64,000 nt of DNA. Source: Candidatus Oscillibacter pullicola. GTDB taxonomy: Bacteria > Bacillota > Clostridia > Oscillospirales > Oscillospiraceae. Position numbers and translations under genes: made by a program. Shown here piece after piece: positions 40,879 to 50,703 of the stretch. The notes below the pieces were generated by a model. The model worked only from the letters and a program-made list of their open reading frames with translations, was not told the DNA's origin and made no database searches. The first letter of the stretch is position 1. Each line of letters starts with the position of its first letter. The stretch is taken from NCBI GenBank assembly GCA_019118935.1, contig DWXY01000124.1, positions 1 through 64,000 of the forward strand. Direction: 5' to 3'.

Positions 40879-40952
40879 TTATGGTAATAGCTAGAGTTAG
40901 GGTTATGGTGATGGTAATGGTCATTGTCATTGTTATGGTAATGGCAAGGGGG
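40879..40952. repeat. Degenerate hexanucleotide microsatellite
   Basis: GTTATGGTAATAGCTAGAGTTAGGGTTATGGTGATGGTAATGGTCATTGTCATTGTTATGGTAATGG. Confidence 0.75.
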
Positions 40953-41065
40953 ACGGCCAGGCCCGCCTCTCCGGCGCGCTGATTGCACAAAAGAAAACTT
41001 TTGTTGAATGTTTCAGGGGACGAAAAGAGGACGGGTCTCCCCGTCCTCTTGGTATCCAGCGATGC

Positions 41066-41803
41066 TCAGTCGTTGTTCCAGTTGTGCCAGACGTTCTGCA
41101 CGTCGTCGTTGTCCTCCAGCATGTCGATGAGCTTCTCCATGTTCTTCACGTCTCCCTCGCCGGTGAGGGTGATGTAGTTCTGGGGCACCATCTCGATCTC
41201 CGCGCTGGCGAAGGCGTAGCCCTTCCCCTCCAGGGCCTTCACCACGTCGTTGAAGGCGTCGGGGTCGCAGGTGATCTCCAGGGCGGGGCCGTCGGCCTCG
41301 AAGTCGGCGGCGCCGGCCTCCAGGGCGTCCATCATGACGGTGTCCTCGTCCAGCTCGCCCTCCTCGTTGTCGATGACGATGACGCCCTTCTTGTCGAAGG
41401 ACCAGCTGACGCAGCCCTGGGCACCCAGGTTGCCGTTGCACTTGTCGAACGCGTGGCGGACCTCCGGCGCGGTGCGCTGGCGGTTGTCGGTCAGGGCCTC
41501 CACGATGACGGCCACGCCGCCGGGGCCGTAGCCCTCGTAGGTGACGGCCTCGTAGTTGTCGGTGCTGCCGGCGCCCAGGGCCCGGTCGATGGTGCGCTTG
41601 ATGTTGTCGTTGGGCATGTTCACGGCCTTAGCCTTGGCGATGACCGTGGCCAGGCGGGAGTTGTTGTTGGGGTCGCCGGAGCCGCCGCCCTCTTTCACGG
41701 CCACGATGATCTCCTTGGCGATCTTGGTGAAGGCGGCGGAGCGCTTGGCGTCGGCCGCACCCTTGGTCTTCTGGATATTATGCCACTTGGAATGTCCGGA
41801 CAT
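41066..41803 (-). CDS. yebC: YebC/PmpR family DNA-binding protein
   Basis: MSGHSKWHNIQKTKGAADAKRSAAFTKIAKEIIVAVKEGG...NVPNDNIKRTI-like. Confidence 0.97.
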   Translation of the reverse strand: MSGHSKWHNIQKTKGAADAKRSAAFTKIAKEIIVAVKEGGGSGDPNNNSRLATVIAKAKAVNMPNDNIKRTIDRALGAGSTDNYEAVTYEGYGPGGVAVIVEALTDNRQRTAPEVRHAFDKCNGNLGAQGCVSWSFDKKGVIVIDNEEGELDEDTVMMDALEAGAADFEADGPALEITCDPDAFNDVVKALEGKGYAFASAEIEMVPQNYITLTGEGDVKNMEKLIDMLEDNDDVQNVWHNWNND

Positions 41804-41809
41804 AGTGAA

Positions 41810-42601
41810 TTACTCTCCTTCTACGTAATACTGGATGACCTCCCGGTGGGAGGCGGATTTGGTGACGGTGAGGCCCGGGAATCGGCCCCGCAGGTACTCT
41901 GCCAGCACGGCGCACACCGGGTCCTCTGTGGGGAAGTGGCCCGCGTCGATCAGGCGGATGCCCTTCCCTGCCGCGTCTAAAAACTGGTGATAGCTCAGGT
42001 CGGAGGTGACGAACACGTCGCACCCCGCGGCGATGGCCGCGTCCTCATAGTCGCCGCAGGCGCCGCCGCCCACTGCGACCTTCCGCACCGGGCCGCTGTC
42101 CCCAGCGTAGCGGACGCCGTTGGCGTGGAGCGCCCGGCAGACATGCTGCGCGAAGTTCTGTAAAGGCATAGGACTTGCCAGAGTTCCCATCCGGCACAGC
42201 CCCTCCGGGTCCCCCAGGGGCCCAGGATCCTCCAGACCCAGCGCGGCGGCCAACGCGTCGTTGACGCCGCCGGGGGCCACATCCAGGTTCGTGTGCATAC
42301 AGATGGCGGACAGGTCGTTCTTCAGGATCTTCAGCAGCAGGTGCCCCTGGGGCGTGTCCTGCCGGACGGTCTGCACCAACAGCCACTTGCAGTTCATCAC
42401 CGGATGGTGGCTGACGATCAGCTGACACCCCTGGGCCATGGCCTCGTCCGCCACCGCCTCCGTGATGTCCAGGGCCACCAGGACAGAGGAGACCTCCGCC
42501 GCCGGGTCCCCCAGCAGCTGGCCCACGTTGTCCCAGTCCATGGCGCCCTCTTTCGGGGCCAGCTGGAACAGGGCCTGTTCAATTTCCCGGACCGTTGGCA
42601 T
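41810..42601 (-). CDS. Nif3-like dinuclear metal centre protein
   Basis: KEGAMDWDNVGQLLGDPAAEVSSVLVALDITEAVADEA, LIVSHHPVMN, HTNLDVAPGGVNDALA, DAGHFPTEDPV. Confidence 0.93.
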   Translation of the reverse strand: MPTVREIEQALFQLAPKEGAMDWDNVGQLLGDPAAEVSSVLVALDITEAVADEAMAQGCQLIVSHHPVMNCKWLLVQTVRQDTPQGHLLLKILKNDLSAICMHTNLDVAPGGVNDALAAALGLEDPGPLGDPEGLCRMGTLASPMPLQNFAQHVCRALHANGVRYAGDSGPVRKVAVGGGACGDYEDAAIAAGCDVFVTSDLSYHQFLDAAGKGIRLIDAGHFPTEDPVCAVLAEYLRGRFPGLTVTKSASHREVIQYYVEGE

Positions 42602-43295
42602 GGCGCCACTCCTCTCGCATTTGTAACAGCTCCGTCAGGATGTCCCGGGCGTGGTCCCCCCGTTCCCGGGCCTCTGGCGCCGCCGCCCGGTTGGACCCGG
42701 CCACCGCCGCCTGGAGCTGGATGATCTTCTCGATCAGATACCGGTCCCCCAGGGGGTCGTGGAGCAGGTCCGCCCCGCCCCACTGCTGGCCCGCCGTGAG
42801 ACGCATCTCCCCCGCCGCAGCCTCCATCACCGGATAGAGAAAGCCCCGGTCCCGGACCAGCGCCTCCCGCCGGATGGTATAGCCGTGGTCCGCCAGAAAG
42901 GCCCGCAGCACCTCCGCCCGGCTCTGGGGCTGGAGCAGCAGCGTGTGGCCGCCGTCGGCGGTCCAGGGGGCCCGCTGGAGAATCTGGGCGATGTTCTCGC
43001 CCCCCATGCCGGCGATGACGATGGTGTCGCACTCCTCCGGCCGGACGGCGGCCAGGCCGTTGCCCAGGCGGTAGGTGATCCGCTCCTCCACGCCGTAGCG
43101 CCGGCCGGTGTCCCGGGCCCGGTTCAGGGGGCCCAGCCGCAGATCGCTGGCAATGGCAGAGGCCACGCGGCCCTGCAGCGTCAGCCACACGGGCAGATAG
43201 GCGTGATCCGTGCCAACATCAGCGAGGTGCGCGCCGGGGCGGACCCAGGCGGCGATCTGCCCCAGCCGGGGCGTCAGTTCCAGATGTTTTCCCAT
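42579..43295 (-). CDS. trmK: tRNA (adenine(22)-N(1))-methyltransferase
   Basis: LTPRLGQIAAWVRPGAHLADVGTDHAYLPVWLTLQGRVASAIASDL; CDTIVIAGMGGENIAQIL; adjacent Nif3-like gene. Confidence 0.92.
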   Translation of the reverse strand: MGKHLELTPRLGQIAAWVRPGAHLADVGTDHAYLPVWLTLQGRVASAIASDLRLGPLNRARDTGRRYGVEERITYRLGNGLAAVRPEECDTIVIAGMGGENIAQILQRAPWTADGGHTLLLQPQSRAEVLRAFLADHGYTIRREALVRDRGFLYPVMEAAAGEMRLTAGQQWGGADLLHDPLGDRYLIEKIIQLQAAVAGSNRAAAPEARERGDHARDILTELLQMREEWRHANGPGN

Positions 43296-43369
43296 GGCGC
43301 CCTCCTGTTTTCGGACTTCGCCGGAGGACGCATACGGGGTCTCCCGTATGCGTCCCGCAGGTGCGGAGC

Positions 43370-43579
43370 TCACTCCGCCTTCTTGTTGGCCTCCTCGTTC
43401 ACCAGAGCCAGCAGCTTGTCGCAGTCCACGCCGTGGACCATGCAGGCCTCCTCCACGGTCTCGCCCCGGGAAGAGGGGCAGCCCAGGCAGTGCATACCGA
43501 TGGACAGGAAGATGGGGGCCGTCTGGGGCGCCACGTCCAGGATGTCACCGATGATGGTGTCCTTCTTGATCTCGATCAT
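43370..43579 (-). CDS. DUF1858 domain protein
   Basis: IEIKKDTIIGDILDVAPQTAPIFLSIGMHCLGCPSSRGETVEEACMVHGVDCDKLLALVN. Confidence 0.9.
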   Translation of the reverse strand: MIEIKKDTIIGDILDVAPQTAPIFLSIGMHCLGCPSSRGETVEEACMVHGVDCDKLLALVNEEANKKAE

Positions 43580-43823
43580 CAGAGGTTCCTCCAATTCTAA
43601 TCTGAAATTCAGCAGGGGTATTATACTCTAGTTTTCGATGATTTTCAAGAGAAAATCTTTGAAAAGCCTGGAAATGTGGAGATTCGGCGTCCGCACCGGC
43701 GCATTTTTCCAGTGGCTGCCTCCCGTTTCCCCGGCGCGGGGCGCGGCGGCCGGCACCCACGGCAAAAGAAGAAGCGGCGCCCACCGGACGCCGCCTCTGC
43801 AAGAGACCAAAACGGATATTCGT

Positions 43824-44105
43824 TTATCTCTGCTGCTCCCGCATCTTGGCGAAGCACTCGCTGCAGTACACGGGACGGTCAGACTTCGGCTCGAAGGGCA
43901 CGCGGGCCTCGCCGCCGCAGGCGGCGCAGACAGCGGTGAAATACTCCCGGGGACCGCGGGCCGCGTTCTTGCGGGCGTCACGGCAGGCCTTGCACCGCTG
44001 GGGCTCGTTCTGGAAGCCGCGCTCGGCATAGAACTCCTGCTCGCCGGCGGTGAACACGAACTCCTGGCCGCACTCCTTGCAAACTAAGGTCTTGTCTTCG
44101 TACAT
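43824..44105 (-). CDS. Zinc-ribbon domain protein
   Basis: MYEDKTLVCKECGQEFVFTAGEQEFYAERGFQNEPQRCKACRDARK...CAACGGEARVPFEPKSDRPVYCSECF. Confidence 0.9.
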   Translation of the reverse strand: MYEDKTLVCKECGQEFVFTAGEQEFYAERGFQNEPQRCKACRDARKNAARGPREYFTAVCAACGGEARVPFEPKSDRPVYCSECFAKMREQQR

Positions 44106-44143
44106 GATGTTACCCTCTCTTTGAAAAGAAAAATATATTGCGT

Positions 44144-44785
44144 TCAGCTTCCGCTGAGATCGCCGGAAAGAAGCTGCCGTGCCACCTTGCGCCGAATGCG
44201 CTGCACGGCGTTGTCCACGGACTTTGGGGGCTTGCCTACCGTCTCGGCAATTTCCCTGCATGAAAGACCGTCCAAATAGTACCCCAAAATCTTTGCTTCA
44301 AACTCGGACAACTGTTTCCGGACACCGGATAAGAGGGCAGCGGTATGTTCCCTGTCGATGAGATACGCTTCGGGATCGCGCTGAGTCAGATCGCTGGTAC
44401 CAGAGGTGTAGGAATTGGCGTCAAAGAAGGGTGTATCCAAGGGGACCGACTGATTGAGAGCCAGGTGCTTATCCCGCGCCGCGGCGCGGAGGACGGAATA
44501 CAGCCGGTTACGAATGCAGATTTCCGCGAAGGTCCGGAAGGATGCCTCCTTGGAGGCGTCATACTCCCGAACGGCTTTGAGGAGGCCCACCATGCCCTCC
44601 TGGGTCAGGTCCTCGCTGTCGCCGCCCACCAGAAAGAAGGGACGGGCGCAGGTCCGGACCAGCCGGTTGTACCGCGTCACAAGAGCTTCCTCCGCTTCGC
44701 GGCTGCCGCCGGCAACCAGTCGGCACAGCGTTTCATCGCTGCACTGGTCCAGGGGCTGAGGTGTCTTCTCGTTAGATTTGTACAT
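44144..44785 (-). CDS. sigH: RNA polymerase sigma factor, SigH-like
   Basis: GDSEDLTQEGMVGLLKAVREYDASKEASFRTFAEICIRNRLYSVLRAA; LSCREIAETVGKPPKSVDNAVQRIRRKV. Confidence 0.88.
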   Translation of the reverse strand: MYKSNEKTPQPLDQCSDETLCRLVAGGSREAEEALVTRYNRLVRTCARPFFLVGGDSEDLTQEGMVGLLKAVREYDASKEASFRTFAEICIRNRLYSVLRAAARDKHLALNQSVPLDTPFFDANSYTSGTSDLTQRDPEAYLIDREHTAALLSGVRKQLSEFEAKILGYYLDGLSCREIAETVGKPPKSVDNAVQRIRRKVARQLLSGDLSGS

Positions 44786-44852
44786 ATCGTATTATACCTG
44801 TCTATCCAGTGAAATGTCAAGCAATTTGTAAAAAAATCCGAGAATCAGATTT

Positions 44853-46208
44853 TTATTTTTTTTGCGATTTGATGAAATCCGCCAGCCGGTCCGCCACCGC
44901 CTGGGCGATCTGCGTGGTTTTGGCCTCCACCATCACCCGGATCAGGGCCTCCGTGCCGGAGGGGCGCACCAGCACCCGGCCCGCGCCGGCGAGGGCCTCC
45001 TCCTCCCGCTTCACGGCCTCCGCCAGCGCGGGGGACGCCATGATGGCCTCCTTCACGCCGCCGCTGTGGGGCACCTCCACGTTCACCAGCACCTGAGGGT
45101 AGACGGCGCAGCAGCTGACAAGGGAACTCGCTTTCTCCCCGGACCGGGCCAGCACCTGCAGGAACTGGAGGGCCGTCACCTCGCCGTCGCCGGTGGTCTC
45201 CACGTCGGTGAAGATGGTGTGGCCGGACTGCTCCCCGCCGATGCGGTAGTCCCGCTCCAGCATCTTCTCCAGCACGTTCCGGTCGCCCACGTCCGTGCAG
45301 AGCAGGTCGATGCCGTTGTTCCGGCAGAACTCGTGGAGGCCCAGGTTGCTCATCACCGTGGCCACCAGGGCGTTGCCGTTGAGCTTTCCCCGGCGCTTCA
45401 TGTCCAGGGCGCACACCGCCAGGACCTTGTCGCCGTCGATGACGCCGCCGGTCTCGTCCACCAGCAGGCAGCGGTCCGCGTCCCCGTCAAAGGCCACGCC
45501 GATGTCATAGCCGCCCCGCACCACGGCGGCGGCCAGGTCTTCCAGGTGGGTGGAGCCGCAGTGGCTGTTGATGTTCACCCCGTCCGGGTCCCGGTGGATG
45601 AAGTCCGTCCGGGCCTTGAAGCGGCCGAACAGCTCCGGCGCGGTGGCGCTGGCGGCGCCGTTGGCGCAGTCCGCCAGGATCTTCAGCCCCGCCAGATCGG
45701 ACTCGATGGTGGAGGCCACGAAGTCGATATAGTCCCGCTTCAGCTGGCGCATGCCGTGGTGGCGGCGGCCGATCTCCCCCCGGGTGCGGAGCTTCATGGG
45801 CTCCTGGGAGAGGATCTTCTCCTCGATCCGGGCCTCCACGCTGTCGGAGAGCTTGTAGCCCTGGCCGCTGAAGACCTTGATGCCGTTGTGCTCATAGGGG
45901 TTGTGGCTGGCGGAGATCACGATGCCCGCGTCGGCCTTTTCCTGCACGGTGAGATACGCCACCGCCGGAGTGGGGATGGTGCCCACCGGCTTCACGTCGC
46001 TGCCCACGGAGCAGAGCCCCGCCATCAGCGCGGACTCCAGCATGTCGGAGGAGATGCGGGTGTCCTTGCCGATCACCACGGTGGGGCGGCTGCCCTTGTC
46101 CTCCATCAGAACGGTGCCCACGGCCTGTCCCACGCGGAAGGCCATGTCGGCAGTGAGGTTCTCCCCCACCACGCCGCGGATGCCGTCGGTTCCAAATAGT
46201 TTGCCCAT
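44853..46208 (-). CDS. glmM: Phosphoglucosamine mutase
   Basis: MGKLFGTDGIRGVVGENLTADMAFRVGQAVG; GIVISASHNPYEHNGIKVF; AFDGDADRCLLVDE. Confidence 0.97.
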   Translation of the reverse strand: MGKLFGTDGIRGVVGENLTADMAFRVGQAVGTVLMEDKGSRPTVVIGKDTRISSDMLESALMAGLCSVGSDVKPVGTIPTPAVAYLTVQEKADAGIVISASHNPYEHNGIKVFSGQGYKLSDSVEARIEEKILSQEPMKLRTRGEIGRRHHGMRQLKRDYIDFVASTIESDLAGLKILADCANGAASATAPELFGRFKARTDFIHRDPDGVNINSHCGSTHLEDLAAAVVRGGYDIGVAFDGDADRCLLVDETGGVIDGDKVLAVCALDMKRRGKLNGNALVATVMSNLGLHEFCRNNGIDLLCTDVGDRNVLEKMLERDYRIGGEQSGHTIFTDVETTGDGEVTALQFLQVLARSGEKASSLVSCCAVYPQVLVNVEVPHSGGVKEAIMASPALAEAVKREEEALAGAGRVLVRPSGTEALIRVMVEAKTTQIAQAVADRLADFIKSQKK

Positions 46209-46240
46209 TGATATTACCTCGTTTGTTTTTTATGATGTGA

Positions 46241-46980
46241 CCGTCCCGATGGGACGGGGGATTCAGCCATGCTGATAGCTGGGTCATTCCACCCCCCATT
46301 CTCTTTTTGTTCTTGACAAAAAGAGAACGGGCCGTGGACGGTCCAAGAGAAAAAATCGCTTTTGGTCGCGCTCCGGCACCTTCGTGCCTCCGCGCTGTAC
46401 GGGGGTCGGCGTGAGATGGTGCCTGCGGGTTTGCGAGGGCTTCCCGACGGGCGCGGCGGAGTGCGGTGCAGACTTGAACACTGACTCCCGCGGCGCGGTT
46501 CCGACAAAAATCGGGGTGCAAGAACGCATTTGACCAGCTCCTCTTTCCGCGCGTTCCGCTTCGCTACGCGCTACCCTGGCGGGCGTGGGGCTTGTACCAA
46601 ACAAGACAGAAAGCCTTCCGCATCCCCGTAGGGGCCGATGCCCTCATCGGCCCGCTGCACCGGCTCCCGTCAACCGCCAAGCCAGCGGCAGCGAAAAGAG
46701 AAGCAATTCAATGCGACGACCTCCCCGACGCCCTCCGCACCATCCACCACGGGACGGCAGTTGCAACCTCGCAGAAGAGCATAGCGTGCCCGAAGGTCAG
46801 GCCAAATCGGCGCTTGCACCGATCCGCCGACCCCCGTCGCGCGCGGAGGGCCACTGCACCGGAGCGCGCCTAAGCGGCCTTTTCTTTTGGACCGTGCACG
46901 GCCCGTTTTCTTTTCCGCAAGACGGAAAAGAAAATGGGGGGTGCATCCCGCTGGACCAGCCCCTTGCGGGAGCAAAGATT
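46241..46980. repeat. 0.7-kb foldback element, copy A
   Basis: Left core end CATTCTCTTTTTGTTCTTGACAAAAAGAGAACGGGCCGTGGACGGTCCAAGAGAAAAAA (from 46297); inverted counterpart to 46935; conserved core motif on minus strand; outer hairpins. Confidence 0.85.
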
Positions 46981-47005
46981 CCCGAGGCCGCCGTCCGGCG
47001 GCCTT

Positions 47006-47218
47006 TTACAACTCCCGCCGGTCCGACCGGCCGGCCAGATAATCCAGCGACACGCAGAAGTGGTCTGCCAGGGCAAGCAGACTGTCAAACCCTGGCTTTT
47101 GTTTGCCCGTTTCAAACCGCTGATACTGCCGGTCTGTCATTCCGGCGGCTGCGGCCACCTGCGCTTGGGTCTCGCCGTGCTCTTTGCGGAGTTCCCGCAT
47201 TCTCTCATAAAACTCCAT
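47006..47218 (-). CDS. XRE-family HTH transcriptional regulator
   Basis: MEFYERMRELRKEHGETQAQVAAAAGMTDRQYQRFETGKQKPGFDSLLALADHFCVSLDYLAGRSD; AAGGAG site upstream. Confidence 0.9.
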   Translation of the reverse strand: MEFYERMRELRKEHGETQAQVAAAAGMTDRQYQRFETGKQKPGFDSLLALADHFCVSLDYLAGRSDRREL

Positions 47219-47229
47219 ATATGATCTCC

Positions 47230-47293
47230 TTGACACAACCTAAAGGTCGTGATATATTATTTCTACAAACAACTTTAAAGTTGTTTGTAGAAA
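47230..47293. promoter_or_regulatory. Divergent operator/promoter region with 34-bp perfect palindrome
   Basis: TTGACA (47230-47235)-N17-TATATT (47253-47258); operator-like ACAACCTAAAGGTCGT between them; perfect palindrome TTTCTACAAACAACTTTAAAGTTGTTTGTAGAAA at 47260-47293. Confidence 0.75.
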
Positions 47294-47305
47294 GGAGCAT
47301 TCGCA

Positions 47306-47512
47306 ATGTCCGACTTCATGCAATGGCTGTACGCCCACTACATCCGCCCCCAGCTGGACGCCGCCCCATTGGATGGCTACGAGATGCCCCTCTCCCTTCT
47401 GGAGGGCGAACTCACTGCCGAGATGGCGGCGGATTACGAAAAGGCCCGGGAGTTCACCGCCATCCACGCCTTTCTGCTGGGCCTGCGCACCGGCCGGGGC
47501 CTGCCCCTGTGA
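47306..47512 (+). CDS. Small hypothetical protein divergent from HTH regulator
   Basis: MSDFMQWLYAHYIRPQLDAAPLDGYEMPLSLLEGELTAEMAADYEKAREFTAIHAFLLGLRTGRGLPL; AAAGGAG 8 nt upstream. Confidence 0.75.
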   Translation: MSDFMQWLYAHYIRPQLDAAPLDGYEMPLSLLEGELTAEMAADYEKAREFTAIHAFLLGLRTGRGLPL

Positions 47513-47516
47513 CGCC

Positions 47517-47996
47517 TCAGACGCCCGCCATCCTGGACAGCTCCGGCAGCCAGGCGCAGAAGGTCTCCAGATACACGCCCCGCAGGGGGTCCTCCCCTGC
47601 CTCCGCAGGCGCCGCCAGCGCGCGGGCGATCACTTCCTCCGCGTCCGGCCGGGTCACCAGCTCCGCCAGGGCGCCGTTGCCCGCCAGGGCCGCCCGCTTT
47701 CCGAACATCCCCTCCAGGTCGCTGGACGCGTACATGGAGGCGTTGAACGGATAGTCCAGCGCCGTCTCCAGCAGGGCCTCCGACGTCATCCGCTCCGCCA
47801 GCCCCGTCGGCAGGCGGCAGGCGTCACGGCGGGCGTTGGCGGACATCTCCACCCACTCCGGCGTGCCGGGCTGGACGGGAAACTGATAGGGCGCCGCCAC
47901 GGAACAGGCGGCCCGGCCTGTGACGGCCCAGACTCCGACGGCCAGCGCCGCCGACAGCGCCAGAAACACGACGCGCTCCGCAAGGGTCCGCTTCAT
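47517..47996 (-). CDS. Hypothetical membrane-anchored protein
   Basis: 159 aa, N-terminal hydrophobic helix; first gene of the minus-strand group downstream of ruvB. Confidence 0.65.
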   Translation of the reverse strand: MKRTLAERVVFLALSAALAVGVWAVTGRAACSVAAPYQFPVQPGTPEWVEMSANARRDACRLPTGLAERMTSEALLETALDYPFNASMYASSDLEGMFGKRAALAGNGALAELVTRPDAEEVIARALAAPAEAGEDPLRGVYLETFCAWLPELSRMAGV

Positions 47997-48009
47997 GAAA
48001 ACCGCCTCC

Positions 48010-49074
<1,065 letters not shown>

Positions 49075-49139
49075 GGGTTCACTTCCTCATGTGCTCTAAA
49101 TGTGCTCTGAAATTCCGGCCGCGGCGGAATGCTGGGCGG

Positions 49140-49373
49140 TCAGCCCGCCTGGAACAGGTGCACCGCCAGCCAGGCCAGGCCGAACACGGCGCACAGGCAC
49201 AGGGCGAACACCGCGCCGCTGCGGTTGCGCTGCCTCCGCTCTTTTTCCGGCAGGCCGTGGCGCTGCTGGCCCTTGTTGAGCAGGGCCGCGAAGCGGGTGC
49301 CGAATATCATAGCCAGAAAGGCCATGGCCAGCGCGGCCAGGAGCGAAATCACGGATAGGATCTTCATGCTCAC
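49140..49373 (-). CDS. Small membrane protein between ruvA and ruvB
   Basis: 77 aa, two hydrophobic segments. Confidence 0.6.
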   Translation of the reverse strand: MSMKILSVISLLAALAMAFLAMIFGTRFAALLNKGQQRHGLPEKERRQRNRSGAVFALCLCAVFGLAWLAVHLFQAG

Positions 49374-49975
49374 TTCACCATCTTTTTCAGGCTCTGGCGG
49401 ATGATCTCCTCCAGGGGCAGGTTCTCCACGTCCACGCCCTTCAGGGCCTGGGCCACCTCCGCACTGGTGTAGCCCAGCACCGCCAGGGCCTGGGCCGCCT
49501 CTGTGGCCTTATTTGTAAAGGCCGGAACGCTCACAGCGGCCCCGCCGGAGAAGTCCAGCCCCGTGGCGGCGCTCTCCCGGGCCATCTTGTCCTTCAGCTC
49601 CAGGATGATCCGCTGGGCGATCTTCTTGCCCACGCCCGGCGCCGCCGTCAGGCTCTTCTCGTCCCCGGTGACGATGGCCATGGCCAGGGACTCCGGCGTG
49701 GTGGCGGAGAGGATGGCCAGCGCCGCCTTGGGCCCCACGCCGCTGACGCTGATCAGCAGCTTGAAGCTGTTCAGCTCGTTGGCCGTGGCGAAGCCGTACA
49801 GGCCGAAGGCGTTCTCCCCCACGTCCAGATAGGTGTAGAGCTTCCCCCGCTGGCCCTTTTTCAGCTGGGCCAGGGTGGTGTTGGTGGTCTTGCAGGCGTA
49901 GCCCACGCCGCCGCAGTCGATGACCGCCAGGTAGGGCAGGATCTCTGCCACGGTGCCGTCTAAATAGTAGAACAT
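49370..49975 (-). CDS. ruvA: Holliday junction DNA helicase RuvA
   Basis: MFYYLDGTVAEILPYLAVIDCGGVGYACKTT; LLISVSGVGPKAALAILS; APGVGKKIAQRIILELKDK. Confidence 0.97.
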   Translation of the reverse strand: MFYYLDGTVAEILPYLAVIDCGGVGYACKTTNTTLAQLKKGQRGKLYTYLDVGENAFGLYGFATANELNSFKLLISVSGVGPKAALAILSATTPESLAMAIVTGDEKSLTAAPGVGKKIAQRIILELKDKMARESAATGLDFSGGAAVSVPAFTNKATEAAQALAVLGYTSAEVAQALKGVDVENLPLEEIIRQSLKKMVK

Positions 49976-49993
49976 GGATGATGACACTTCCTT

Positions 49994-50093
49994 GGGTGTT
50001 CGGAATTTTGCTGTCCGCCGAAGCCGGACGCATTGAAATCGTTCCGCCGGCGGCGGAACAGGTCAATCCTCTCCAATCGCATTCCGAATGGCT
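49994..50093. repeat. Dual-hairpin intergenic repeat, copy 2
   Basis: GTTCGGAATTTTGCTGTCCGCCGAAGCCGGACGCATTGAAATCGTTCCGCCGGCGGCGGAAC...ATTCCGAA. Confidence 0.6.
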
Positions 50094-50605
50094 CAGATCG
50101 TCTCCTTGACCCCGCTGTCCTGCTGGGGCAGGCGGGACGTGGCGCTCCGGGCGTGGCACAGGGCCAGGGCCAGGGCGTCCGCCGCGTCGTCGGGCCGGGG
50201 GACGGCTTTCAGGTGCAGCAGCCGGCGGGTCATGTCCATCACCTGGCGCTTTTCCGCCTTGCCGTAGCCCACCACCGCCATCTTCACCTGGGAGGGGGTG
50301 TACTCGTGGAGCGGGATCCCGCACTTTTCCGCCGTGTACAGCAGCACGCCCCGGGCGTGGGCCACGGCGATGCCGGTGGTCAGGTTCGTGTTGAAGAACA
50401 GCTCCTCGATGGAGATGACGTCCGGCTTCAGCTGGCCGATCAGGTCCTCCATGTCGGTGCCGATCTGGTACAGCCGCCGGGAGAGCGGCAGCCCCGCCGG
50501 GGTGGTGATGGCGCCGTAGGTCACCATATGCACTTGTGCCCGCTCCGCCGTGATGAGGCCGAAGCCGATGGTGGCGTAGCCGGGGTCGATGCCCAGGATC
50601 CGCAT
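50093..50605 (-). CDS. ruvC: Crossover junction endodeoxyribonuclease RuvC
   Basis: MRILGIDPGYATIGFGLI; ISIEELFFNTNLTTGIAVAHARGV; DAADALALALCHA. Confidence 0.96.
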   Translation of the reverse strand: MRILGIDPGYATIGFGLITAERAQVHMVTYGAITTPAGLPLSRRLYQIGTDMEDLIGQLKPDVISIEELFFNTNLTTGIAVAHARGVLLYTAEKCGIPLHEYTPSQVKMAVVGYGKAEKRQVMDMTRRLLHLKAVPRPDDAADALALALCHARSATSRLPQQDSGVKETI

Positions 50606-50703
50606 GGCGCTTTCCCTCCAGTTTACATACTGTAATAGTATAGCAAATTTTCCAGGGAAGCGCAACAGGGAAAACGCGGGGGGCGGTGGGGGCCCCACCG
50701 GGG

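Noticed and set aside
46585-47754. 389-aa plus-strand ORF over element A and the HTH locus
   Set aside because: Runs through repeat, palindromic promoter and genes on both strands; low-complexity translation.
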